Under the pieces are notes generated by a model that saw nothing but the letters and a program-made list of their open reading frames with translations, had not been told where the DNA came from and did no database searches. From Chloroflexota bacterium (GTDB lineage: Bacteria; Chloroflexota; Dehalococcoidia; GIF9; UBA5629), in contig JAPLHL010000434.1 of NCBI GenBank assembly GCA_026389655.1, forward strand, positions 1 through 9,567: a stretch of 9,567 nucleotides of DNA, read 5' to 3'. Numbering within the stretch: position 1 is the stretch's first letter; every line of letters starts with the position of its first letter. A program made the translations under genes and the position numbers. Positions 1-7,074 of the stretch are shown here, piece by piece.

Positions 1-1299
1 TCCAATGAAAGCTTCATGCCCCTCGACATGCGTCGAATGAACCGGATCGTGGAAATTGACGCAAAAAACAAGTTCGCCGTGGTCGAGTCCTACGTTTCCA
101 TGCAGCAACTATTTTTGGAGACGATGCAAATGGGGTTACGGCCGCATACGATTGGCTGCGGGCCCAGCGGCGGGATACTGGCCAGCGCGACATCCAACTT
201 TGGCTGCGGAAACACCAGCGTAAGCAGCGATTTCGGAGGGCGTGTCCCCCTGGGGGTAGAATGGGTGCTGCCGGATGGAGAGATCCTTCGACTGGGTACC
301 CTGGGAACTGGTTCCGGATGGTTCAGTGGTGACGGTCCCGGCCCGAGTCTGCGGGGAATTATGCGTGGTTATGGAGGCGCCACTGGCGGCCTCGGTGTTA
401 TAACAAGAGCGGCAGTTAAATTAACTCCATGGTACGGCCCTCCGGCGTTGAAGGCAAGCGGCAAACCGAACATATATGAAATTGAGGTACCTGAGAATTT
501 CCAGATATACACAGTTGCATTTCCCAGCCGCGACCAACTGACGGACTTTTTCATTCTCGTTGTTGAAGAGGCCATTGCCTTTGCGATGCACAGAAGCCCG
601 GCCGCGGTCCTGGCCATCCTGACCACCTCATCAGTGGACGACTTCTGGCAAATGGTCAGCGCATCTCCGCCTGAGATGGCCGAAGTCCTGAAATTCATAA
701 GCATATTAATGCTGGATGCAGGTTCTCCACGCGAAATGCAGTACCGGCACGACCTCCTGCAAAAGATTATGGACCAGACAGATGGGATGAATTTTCCTAT
801 GGACCCCGGCATGATTGGCCCGGTTTTCCGCAACCTTGTGACGGGGCAGGGTCAGCAGCGTGTTTTTAACATCACCACCGGGTTTCTCACAGCCGCGGTC
901 AATGAAGAGAGTTGGGATTCAGTTAAGCTGCTGGCGCAGCGTACCGCTGATGAGCTCTACTCTAAATATGAAAAGGAAGGAAAGATCGCCATCACGGGAG
1001 AAAATCCCTGGTTTTCTCCTATTGGGGACAGCTTCGCTCACACCGAGAGCGTAGTCAGCTATGACCAATTTGACCCGGAGTCAATCAAAGCTGTGCGTCA
1101 GATCCTGGAAGAAGCAGATATCAAACTGCCGCAATGGCGACTGGCGGTTGGAGGCGCCGAGGGTTGCTTAAGCTTCAATGAAGCAAGTGAGAAAGCGGCC
1201 GCGCCGTATTGCCTGGATTTTCTTGGCTACGAGAAAAAAATCAAGAAGGCATTCGATCCCAACCTGGTTTCCGAGTCATCATTCTACGTGAAACCTTAG
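1..1299 (+). CDS. FAD-linked oxidase (PCMH/GlcD-like), 5' end outside window
   Basis: This is the C-terminal part of a flavin-dependent oxidoreductase of the vanillyl-alcohol oxidase/glycolate oxidase superfamily. The frame is open from base 1 (SNESF precedes the first ATG at 16), so the true start lies upstream and the Met at 16 is probably internal. The visible part begins inside the PCMH-type FAD domain: PLDMRRMNRIVEID resembles the family's 'dlsrmn.ileid' strand, followed by AVVESYVS, the Gly-rich GCGPSGGILAS and, further on, GYGGATGGLGVITRAAVKL, which is the end of the FAD domain. The rest is a substrate-cap domain ending in FDPNLVSESSFYV, like the 'FDPn' tail of these enzymes. The pyrophosphate-binding loop is expected upstream, beyond the window. 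Substrate unknown; hydroxy-acids, phenols and alcohols are all used in this superfamily. Family assignment is firm, specific function is not. Confidence 0.88.
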   Translation, partial: SNESFMPLDMRRMNRIVEIDAKNKFAVVESYVSMQQLFLETMQMGLRPHTIGCGPSGGILASATSNFGCGNTSVSSDFGGRVPLGVEWVLPDGEILRLGTLGTGSGWFSGDGPGPSLRGIMRGYGGATGGLGVITRAAVKLTPWYGPPALKASGKPNIYEIEVPENFQIYTVAFPSRDQLTDFFILVVEEAIAFAMHRSPAAVLAILTTSSVDDFWQMVSASPPEMAEVLKFISILMLDAGSPREMQYRHDLLQKIMDQTDGMNFPMDPGMIGPVFRNLVTGQGQQRVFNITTGFLTAAVNEESWDSVKLLAQRTADELYSKYEKEGKIAITGENPWFSPIGDSFAHTESVVSYDQFDPESIKAVRQILEEADIKLPQWRLAVGGAEGCLSFNEASEKAAAPYCLDFLGYEKKIKKAFDPNLVSESSFYVKP

Positions 1300-1371
1300 A
1301 CATGAAGCACTTCACCTGACATATTTGATAATAAGCAGCAATATAGAACAATTTAGATTCCAAATATAAGA

Positions 1372-1393
1372 GACTAATGTGTATACCATGATT
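1372..1393 (+). promoter_or_regulatory. Conserved upstream motif, copy 1
   Basis: This 22-nt stretch begins GACTAAT and ends ATGATT. It matches the stretch at 2682-2703 at 19 of 22 positions. Each copy lies in front of one of the two CrtC-like paralogues: here 106 nt before the start codon, in the second copy 85 nt. Both contain TATAC, which might be a -10 element, but no convincing -35 was found. Conservation in otherwise divergent intergenic DNA suggests a promoter or operator retained after duplication. Confidence 0.45.
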
Positions 1394-1437
1394 GCCATAA
1401 AGGTGGCAATTTATAACAATAACAAATACTAATGTGT
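1373..1437 (+). repeat. Pair of 10-bp direct repeats flanking a hairpin
   Basis: ACTAATGTGT occurs at 1373-1382 and again at 1428-1437, 55 bp apart start to start. Between them lies an inverted repeat: ATTGCCA (1391-1397), 6-nt loop, TGGCAAT (1404-1410). The group sits in the 178-bp gap between the FAD oxidase and the first CrtC-like gene. It could be a pair of regulator-binding sites or a 5'-leader structure. The hairpin is followed by TTTATAA, so it may alternatively be a weak terminator for the oxidase gene. Confidence 0.4.
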
Positions 1438-1477
1438 CGAAGAAAAAAATCATACAGAGGTAAAGGAGAAGAAACTG

Positions 1478-2554
1478 ATGAGAAAATTTGTCCCCGGGCT
1501 ATTAATCTGCTGCATGATCGTATCTGTTTTATTTGCAGCCTGTGCACCATCCGCCACCACCCAACCCACCGACCCTGCGGCCTATCAACTAAAAGATATA
1601 GACGATGCCCAACATGTGTTACCAGTCGGCGGTGAAGATTATGAATGGTGGTATATGGATGCCTCTTTTGACAATGGGTATTCCTTTGTAACGTCGTGGC
1701 AGATTATACATGCGAAAGTAAAGGGTGACCTTACACCTATCAGGTTAATACAATTTGCCATTTATGATCCCCAGGGTAAAAAGACAACCAGGCTACCCTT
1801 TTTCACTGAACAAAATTCCAGTACCTCCAAAACGTCGTGTGATGTCGTTTATGGCAGCAATCATATTAAGGGGACATATCCAAAGTATGATATTGAGTTC
1901 CTTGAAAAAGACGCCGGATGTAAATTGACTTTCGAAAACCTTACCCAGGGATTCAGGAACCCGCCGGATGGTGTTACATATTTCAGCAAGGATCCTGAAC
2001 GGTATATGGGGTGGGCTATAGCACAGCCCAAGGCTAAAGTCACCGGGGTATTAATCCTTGACGGAAAGGAGATCCCCGTAAGTGGAATTGGTTATCACGA
2101 TCATAACTGGGGAAACACCATGCTGAATGATATATATAGTTACTGGCACTGGGGAAGGATCATGACCGGAGATTATACATTTGTATATTCAGTCGGCGAA
2201 TCATCAAAGATAACAGGGAGTAAACCGGTATCAGCGCTGGTCAGTTTTAAAGGACATGAACTGGTTGACCTGACCGATAAACTATATGGAGATTATGGGG
2301 ACCTTACACTAGATAAAGCAACGGGTGTGACTTATCCGAAGACACTGGTACTGAGGCCTGAAAGCCCGAATGTAACGGGCACAATAACCAACAAGGTGAA
2401 GGAGCTGGTGGAGAACGATCCTTTACCCGGGATGGATGCGGGCGCCGGGAACGGGTACCTCCGTTTTCTCTCCGACTGTGATGTTAAATTGAACGTGAAG
2501 GGAGAGAAAGTTGAGACCCAATCTAAACTGATCCACGAGTTTATACACTTTTAG
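1478..2554 (+). CDS. CrtC/AttH lipocalin-like lipoprotein, paralogue 1
   Basis: Predicted exported lipoprotein of 358 residues in the family of carotenoid 1,2-hydratase (CrtC) and AttH-like proteins, which are built from two lipocalin-like beta-barrels. The N-terminus has Lys/Arg, a hydrophobic stretch (about residues 5-20) and a lipobox-like LFAAC with the lipid-accepting Cys at 22, followed by a Ser/Thr/Pro-rich linker. Family signatures are EWWYMDASFDNGYS (from residue 56), YHDHNWGN (206-213) and SYWHWGR (221-227). AAAGGAG at 1462-1468 lies 9 nt before ATG. A perfect hairpin follows the stop. Its closest relative here is the neighbouring 2767-3771 gene, which lacks the signal peptide. True CrtC hydrates acyclic carotenoids, but most homologues in non-photosynthetic bacteria have no known reaction, so a carotenoid role should not be assumed. 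Extracytoplasmic location is inferred from the lipobox. Confidence 0.85.
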   Translation: MRKFVPGLLICCMIVSVLFAACAPSATTQPTDPAAYQLKDIDDAQHVLPVGGEDYEWWYMDASFDNGYSFVTSWQIIHAKVKGDLTPIRLIQFAIYDPQGKKTTRLPFFTEQNSSTSKTSCDVVYGSNHIKGTYPKYDIEFLEKDAGCKLTFENLTQGFRNPPDGVTYFSKDPERYMGWAIAQPKAKVTGVLILDGKEIPVSGIGYHDHNWGNTMLNDIYSYWHWGRIMTGDYTFVYSVGESSKITGSKPVSALVSFKGHELVDLTDKLYGDYGDLTLDKATGVTYPKTLVLRPESPNVTGTITNKVKELVENDPLPGMDAGAGNGYLRFLSDCDVKLNVKGEKVETQSKLIHEFIHF

Positions 2555-2575
2555 TAAAATCAAACAACGCAATAT

Positions 2576-2610
2576 GTAGATGGCAGAGGGTGTTCCCCTC
2601 TGCCATCTAC
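2576..2610 (+). terminator. Perfect 15-bp hairpin after CrtC-like paralogue 1
   Basis: The left arm is 2576-2590 (GTAGATGGCAGAGGG), the loop is TGTTC, and the right arm 2596-2610 is its exact reverse complement. It begins 21 nt after the stop codon. No run of T follows, so it may be a factor-assisted terminator or an mRNA 3'-end stabiliser rather than a textbook intrinsic terminator. Nearly the same hairpin follows the second paralogue. Confidence 0.7.
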
Positions 2611-2681
2611 GACTCATACATTAAAGCCAGCCTCCTATTGTGGTTCTGCTACCTGGAACAATAAGGACTATACATATATAT

Positions 2682-2703
2682 GACTAATATTTATACGATG
2701 ATT
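2682..2703 (+). promoter_or_regulatory. Conserved upstream motif, copy 2
   Basis: This is the counterpart of 1372-1393 (19 of 22 bases the same), in the 212-bp gap before the second CrtC-like gene. The mismatches are at positions 8, 10 and 16 of the motif. The hairpin and second ACTAATGTGT repeat seen downstream of copy 1 are absent here, so the regulation of the two genes may have diverged. Confidence 0.45.
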
Positions 2704-2766
2704 ATCTAAGAACCTGCGACCCGTCACAGCAATTAATATTAATTTGCAAAAGTAAAGGAGCGAAAA

Positions 2767-3771
2767 TTGGTCAGAAAATCCAGCATAGACCCGACAGCTT
2801 TTCAACTCAAGGCTATTGACGACGCCTGTCATGAATTCGCGACTGATGAGCATTTCGAGTGGTGGTATATGGATGCATCTTTTGACAATGGATACTCACT
2901 TGTAACATCATGGCAGATGGCAGATATGAAATTCCGCGGTGCTCTTATGCCATTCAGGGTAATAGAGTTCGCTATTTATGATCCGCAGGGTAAAAAAACA
3001 TCTGTATTACCAACATTCAAGGCGGATAATTGCAGCGCCTCTAAATCGTCCTGTGACGTTACAATGGGCAGAAATCATCTTAAAGGTGACTATCCGCGGT
3101 ATGACATCGATTTCCTTGAGGGTGACTTAGGATGTAAATTATCTTTCGAAAATCTTACTCAGGGGTTCAGGGAACCACCGGAAGGTACCATGTATTTCAG
3201 CCGGAACCCCGACCGGTATATTGGATGGGCCATAGCACAGCCCAAGGCTAAAGTCACCGGGAAATTAATCGTCAATGGGGAGGAGATTCCCGTGACTGGG
3301 ATAGGTTATCACGATCACAACTGGGGAAACTGCCCAATGCCTGATTTATTCAGCTATTGGCACTGGGGACGATTCCTGAGTACAGATTATACTTTTGTAT
3401 ATTCAGTTGGCGAGACATCCGCCGTAACGGGCAATAAACCTCAATCAAGAATAATCGCCTTTAAAGGGCACGATCTGGTTGAAATGTCCGATCAAATATA
3501 CGTAGATGCCGGTGAGCTGACCCTGGATGAAGTGACGGGGGTAAATTACCAGAAGACACTGGTACTCAGGATGGAAAGCCCAGTTGTAAAAGGTACTATA
3601 ACCCACAACGTGAAGAACCTGGTGGAGAATAATCCCCAACCGGGGACCAAGCCGGGCGGAGGAAAGGGATACCTCCGTTTCCTCTCAGACTGTGATATAA
3701 GATTGAAAGTGCACGGTGAGAAAATAACTACCAGGGCAATGCTGATCCACGAGTACATAAAAGTCCAGTAA
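2767..3771 (+). CDS. CrtC/AttH lipocalin-like protein, paralogue 2, no signal peptide
   Basis: Protein of 334 residues, similar to the 1478-2554 product along its length, with EWWYMDASFDNGYS (from residue 31), YHDHNWGN (181-188) and SYWHWGR (196-202). The start is TTG at 2767, supported by AAAGGAG at 2754-2760 with a 6-nt gap; no in-frame ATG lies nearby. The N-terminus reads MVRKSSIDPTAFQLK, where paralogue 1 has MRKF, a signal peptide and linker, then TDPAAYQLK. The start region therefore seems kept while about 26 codons carrying the export signal are missing. The product should be cytoplasmic unless exported another way. An alternative is that the TTG is not used and a signal was lost by mutation, but upstream bases show no in-frame hydrophobic segment. 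The gene has its own hairpin terminator and converges with the binding-protein gene. Function unknown beyond the family. Confidence 0.82.
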   Translation: MVRKSSIDPTAFQLKAIDDACHEFATDEHFEWWYMDASFDNGYSLVTSWQMADMKFRGALMPFRVIEFAIYDPQGKKTSVLPTFKADNCSASKSSCDVTMGRNHLKGDYPRYDIDFLEGDLGCKLSFENLTQGFREPPEGTMYFSRNPDRYIGWAIAQPKAKVTGKLIVNGEEIPVTGIGYHDHNWGNCPMPDLFSYWHWGRFLSTDYTFVYSVGETSAVTGNKPQSRIIAFKGHDLVEMSDQIYVDAGELTLDEVTGVNYQKTLVLRMESPVVKGTITHNVKNLVENNPQPGTKPGGGKGYLRFLSDCDIRLKVHGEKITTRAMLIHEYIKVQ

Positions 3772-3788
3772 AAGTAAATAATTTATAT

Positions 3789-3823
3789 GTAGATGGCAGA
3801 GGGTTTTTCCCTCTGCCATTTGT
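3789..3823. terminator. Hairpin shared by convergent genes
   Basis: The core stem is ATGGCAGAGGG (3793-3803), loop TTTTT, CCCTCTGCCAT (3809-3819). A-T and G-U pairs extend it to about 15 bp in the plus-strand transcript. It is closely related to the hairpin at 2576-2610, so it belongs with the duplicated CrtC-like unit. Its outer right end touches the TGA of the minus-strand binding-protein gene (3823-3825), so it probably ends transcripts from both sides. There is no clear T tract on either strand. Confidence 0.65.
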
Positions 3824-5088
3824 CATTTGTATTTGCTTAATTCGTCGAACCAGATATCAACGTCCGTAAGCGGATACTCGCCAATATGAACACTCTTTTC
3901 GCCCCTGATTTCAGCCATGGCGCAGGGATAGCCGAAAGAGATAGGCATACCAAATGTCCTAATACCGGTCAACTTGTAAGACCCGATGAATGTATCAACA
4001 GTATTTGTCTTGAATGCAGCCATGACCTTGTCAGGATCAGTGCTGCCCGCCAGCTGACAAGCCTCCATATACTGGCCTGCCTGATTTAAGCCAGCGACAA
4101 AAGACCCGGCGTGCGGCAAGGGCTTCCCGTTGATTTCCTGGAACTTGTTCCTGATCTTATTGGCCATTTCAAGATAGCGCGGCGCTACCTTGGTTTTCTC
4201 AAGTTCCCACGGGGCATTCTGGTTACCTATGATACCCTGTATGCCATTAATTCCGGCTATGCTTTTCATTGTAGCTATATCGTTATCCGAACCGCAGGCG
4301 AGAGGTATCATGAATCCCAGCTCATAACGCTGCTTGCCCATAAGGGCTATATCAAGCAGAGTACTGCCATTGTATATAAGTTGTGCACCCTGTTCTTTCA
4401 TCTTGAGCAGATACGGGGTAAAGTTAGTAGTTCCCGGCGGATAAAAAATCCGTACGTTTTTTACTCCTTTTTCTGCCTCCAGCCACCTATCTACCGGCCC
4501 GGCAGAAGCGCTGATGGACTCCTTGGCGCCTTCGGGGCCTGTCCAGCATATAACCTTAGCTTCAGGATAGGCTTCCAGTGCTACCAGCGCCTGGTTCAAG
4601 GTGTACTGTCCCAGGGGCAGCCCTATGACAACATACTTGTCCCTTTCAGGATCGATGACAACATCAGCGCCTGACCGTGCAATAAATATAATCTTGTCAG
4701 GATTGGTCAAAGGCGCCACAGCCGCATAACCGATCCCGAAATATCCCACAATAGCGGTAACGCCTTCATCGTATATCAATTTCCTGGCAGCTGCCGCCGA
4801 GGGGGCCACCTGCATGCTATCATCCGCATAGTGCAGCTCAACCTTGTAAAAGTCATTACCAATTTTTACACCGCCGGATTCGTTCAGCAGCGAAGCATAA
4901 ATATCCATGTGCTGCCTGGTTTCATTGCCATACATGGAGGCAGCCCCCGTGAAAGGCATTATGCAGCCGATCTTAAGTGTCTTGATTTCAGCGGGGGCCT
5001 CGGTTTTCTGGATACACGCTGTACCAATGATCAGTACAACAATGCAAACTATAAATAGCGAATATGCAATAGCTGTTTTTAAACGCAT
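3823..5088 (-). CDS. LivJ-type ABC transporter substrate-binding lipoprotein
   Basis: Extracytoplasmic solute-binding protein of the branched-chain amino acid type (periplasmic-binding-protein-like I fold, Peripla_BP_6), 421 residues. The start chosen is ATG at 5088 (MRLKTAIAYS), because GGGAGG lies 8 nt upstream (5097-5102). The ATG 21 bases further out would have this ribosome site inside the gene. Features in order: Lys/Arg, hydrophobic segment (residues 6-21), a weak lipobox IGTAC with Cys 25, then LKIGCIMPFTGAASMYGNE, the usual first strand and ligand loop, and ADDSMQVAPSAAAARKLI followed by AIVGYFG. Such proteins deliver amino acids, aromatic acids, amides or other small carboxylates to LivHMGF-like permeases. 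No permease or ATPase gene is in the window, so the ligand and partner are unknown. It converges on the second CrtC-like gene. Confidence 0.88.
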   Translation of the reverse strand: MRLKTAIAYSLFIVCIVVLIIGTACIQKTEAPAEIKTLKIGCIMPFTGAASMYGNETRQHMDIYASLLNESGGVKIGNDFYKVELHYADDSMQVAPSAAAARKLIYDEGVTAIVGYFGIGYAAVAPLTNPDKIIFIARSGADVVIDPERDKYVVIGLPLGQYTLNQALVALEAYPEAKVICWTGPEGAKESISASAGPVDRWLEAEKGVKNVRIFYPPGTTNFTPYLLKMKEQGAQLIYNGSTLLDIALMGKQRYELGFMIPLACGSDNDIATMKSIAGINGIQGIIGNQNAPWELEKTKVAPRYLEMANKIRNKFQEINGKPLPHAGSFVAGLNQAGQYMEACQLAGSTDPDKVMAAFKTNTVDTFIGSYKLTGIRTFGMPISFGYPCAMAEIRGEKSVHIGEYPLTDVDIWFDELSKYK

Positions 5089-5115
5089 TTCGGCAGCCTC
5101 CCTTTCCATATACTG

Positions 5116-5137
5116 ATACTTTCGAAGTATTATAACA
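5116..5137 (-). promoter_or_regulatory. Extended -10 promoter with palindrome for the binding-protein gene
   Basis: Read on the minus strand, TGTTATAAT (5137 to 5129) matches an extended -10 box, TGnTATAAT. A good -35 was not found at 17 nt, which extended -10 promoters tolerate. ATACTT-TCG-AAGTAT (5116-5130) is a perfect 6+3+6 inverted repeat that overlaps the end of the -10 box and the expected transcription start. That position suits a repressor operator. The leader to the start codon would be about 35 nt. Confidence 0.55.
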
Positions 5138-5213
5138 CAAACTACACTCTTACGACCCTACAATTAGCTTAATGAAATGTTCCATAATCCGATAAGCCTG
5201 ATAGGTGATAAAA

Positions 5214-5336
5214 GTGCAGCTAGCAGTGGAGGTAAAGAATAAGGTCGCCGAATTATATTTAATAGATGATGCAAATAAGCAACGCAAAGCGCTGGATGTT
5301 GCAGATGAAGGCGCAGAGAGCGGCAGGGCAATTTAG
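5214..5336 (+). CDS. Possible small ORF, 40 residues, unrecognised
   Basis: The 354-bp gap between the divergent binding-protein gene and the acyl-CoA synthetase contains one open stretch with protein-like composition. It starts at GTG 5214, 9 nt after an AGGTG sequence, and ends at TAG 5334-5336. The product begins VQLAVEVKNKVAELYLIDD (Met first if GTG is used) and is charged, rich in Lys, Glu, Asp and Ala, with no Cys and no membrane segment. It could be a real small gene, a worn fragment of a larger gene or chance. No family was recognised. The remainder of the gap holds promoter elements and AT-rich DNA. Confidence 0.25.
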   Translation: MQLAVEVKNKVAELYLIDDANKQRKALDVADEGAESGRAI

Positions 5337-5410
5337 CCTTTTAACAATTTCTCTTTTATGATAAGCTTTTGTGTCAAGGTACACCCCAGTAATTAGGAAG
5401 TTTTACTATC

Positions 5411-5416
5411 TATAAT
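5411..5416 (+). promoter_or_regulatory. Probable -10 box upstream of the acyl-CoA synthetase
   Basis: A perfect TATAAT lies 26 nt before the ATG at 5443, in AT-rich DNA. There is no recognisable -35 at 16-18 nt and no TG extension, so support is limited to this hexamer and its position. GGAGG at 5433-5437 is the ribosome binding site, 5 nt before the ATG. Confidence 0.35.
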
Positions 5417-5442
5417 AATTAATAAAAAGGCTGGAGGTTGTT

Positions 5443-7033
5443 ATGGCATCGGTATCTGACAAACCGTGGCTTAAGCAATACGACCTGGGGGGGAAGGGAC
5501 TGATGGTATTACCCCAGTCGATCAAGCCCTATCCCAAAGCACCGCTTTTCTCAATTCTCGATAAAAGCGCTAGGGACTATCCCGACAAACCTGCAATACA
5601 TTTCAAGGACAAGGTATTTACTTATACAAAGCTGAAAGAGCTTTCAGACAGGTTTGCACATGCACTGGCCGACCTGGGCGTCAAGCGCGGCGACCGTGTT
5701 TCGACCTACCTGATCAACAGCCCCCAGTTTGTCATCAGCGATTTCGGCATTTTGAAAACCGGCGCCACACACGTGCCGTGCAGTACATTGCATAAGGGGG
5801 ATGAATTGCTGAGGGAAGTGCAGGGCTCCGGGGCCGAGACGCTCATCTGCATGGACAGCAGTTTGGACATCGTGAACCAGATAAAAGACCAGACCCAGCT
5901 TAAAAGAATCATTATCACTTCACTTGACGATATGCTGAACGAGGGCAAGGAACCGGTAAGGATACCGGGTACAATTCATTTTCTCGATCTGCTGGCTAAA
6001 TACTCCCCCGAGCCGCCGCAGGTGGATATCGATCCCGTGGAGGACCTGGCTGAGCTGATATTCACCGGCGGTACAACCGGCGATCCCAAGGGAGTCATGC
6101 TGACACACGCCAGCAAACTGGCCAACCTAGCACACATGGCATGGCCGCTGACGCCCGTCGCCGACATGGTGATGGGAGCATTGTCATGGCTTATTGCTGT
6201 ACCCCTGTTCCACCAGATGGGTATGACGATCACGCATTTCTGCATTTCGATGGGCTTCGAGGCCTACATAGTTGCAGACCCCAGGGACATAAACACTATC
6301 GCCAGGATCCTGAAAGAGAACCAACCGAACGCATGCTCATGCGTGCCGACACAATACGCCAAGCTGCTGGAGATGAACCTGGGCAAACTGACCACGTCGT
6401 TTACATCTTCTACATCACCGTTAAGAAACGAGTTAACTTCAAAATTCAAGGAGGAGATCGGGTCTGAGATCGGGGATTCTTACGGCGCCACCGAGTGTGG
6501 AGGCGGCACGCATGCTAACCTGGCCTCCAGCGACATGGTGGAGGTAAAGAAACCAGGGTCTATCGGCGTGCCCTTCCCCGATACCGAGATAAAGATAATT
6601 GACCCTGCGACAGGCAAGGAGATCGATTCGGGAGAAGAGGGCGAGCTGTGGGTGCGCGGCCCCCAGATAATGAAGGGATACTGGCCGACACCCGGCAGCG
6701 GGTTAATCGACGGCTGGCTCCCGATGGGCGATATCGTGAAGATGGACGAGGACGTATGAACATCCGGGCGTCGAAATGGCCGCCGCTATTGCCGTGCCCG
6801 ACCCGGACCGCCCGGGCAGCGACAGGGTTAAGGCATTCATCAAGCTGAAGGATGGTTTCAAAGGCAAGGTGACGGAGGAAGAGATCATCTTCCTGTGCAA
6901 GGAAAGGCTTTCCGCCTATTCCGTTCCCAAGTACGTCGAGTTCCGCGATGACCTGCCATTAAACCCGTTGGGCAAGATCTTGAAACGGAAGCTGCGGGAT
7001 GAGGAGATCGCCAAGGCCAACCCGCCGAAATAG
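5443..7033 (+). pseudogene. AMP-forming acyl-CoA synthetase, broken by internal deletion and frameshift
   Basis: Member of the ANL adenylating family, which activates a carboxylic acid as acyl-AMP and then acyl-CoA. The first frame (5443-6759, 438 residues) holds the N-terminal domain with the phosphate-binding loop FTGGTTGDPKG (207-217), PLFHQMGM (254-261), YGATE (347-351) and GWLPMGD (424-430, with the ATP-ribose-binding Asp), then reads MDEDV and stops. The rest of the gene continues one frame over from about 6755 to TAG 7033: YEHPGVEMAAAIAVPDP and then LPLNPLGKILKRKLR, the A10 motif with its catalytic Lys. Between DEDG and YEHP the family has roughly 35 residues (A8 hinge, DRxKD.I...G.n..P.EVE), absent here. 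The loss is therefore of 3n+2 bases, about 0.1 kb. The C-terminal piece has no ribosome site at ATG 6776. Either a true pseudogene or a local assembly error; an intact enzyme cannot be made from this sequence. Confidence 0.85.
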
Positions 7034-7074
7034 CCGGCTGAGACAACCTGCTTTAATTTAATATTGGGACAATA

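Noticed and set aside
369..833. 154-codon minus-strand ORF
   Set aside because: It is antisense to the FAD oxidase coding region with no start signal or known motif.
1303..1314. TGAAGCACTTCA just after the FAD oxidase as a terminator
   Set aside because: The palindrome allows only about 4 pairs with a minimal loop and no T tract follows.
1478..3771. Naming the two CrtC-like genes crtC
   Set aside because: No other carotenoid biosynthesis gene is present and most family members outside phototrophs have unknown roles, so the symbol would overstate the evidence.
4111..4674. 187-codon plus-strand ORF
   Set aside because: It is antisense to the well-supported binding-protein gene, has no ribosome site and no recognisable family; a shadow frame.
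6756..6848. ATGA overlap at 6756-6759 as translational coupling or programmed frameshift in the synthetase
   Set aside because: The ATG there opens a third frame, not the C-terminal one, and about 35 family residues are missing, which a frameshift cannot restore. No slippery heptamer was seen.
6776..7033. Separate small gene starting at ATG 6776
   Set aside because: It is the C-terminal subdomain of the acyl-CoA synthetase, with similarity extending upstream of the ATG (YEHPGVE) and no ribosome binding site; it is treated as part of the broken gene.
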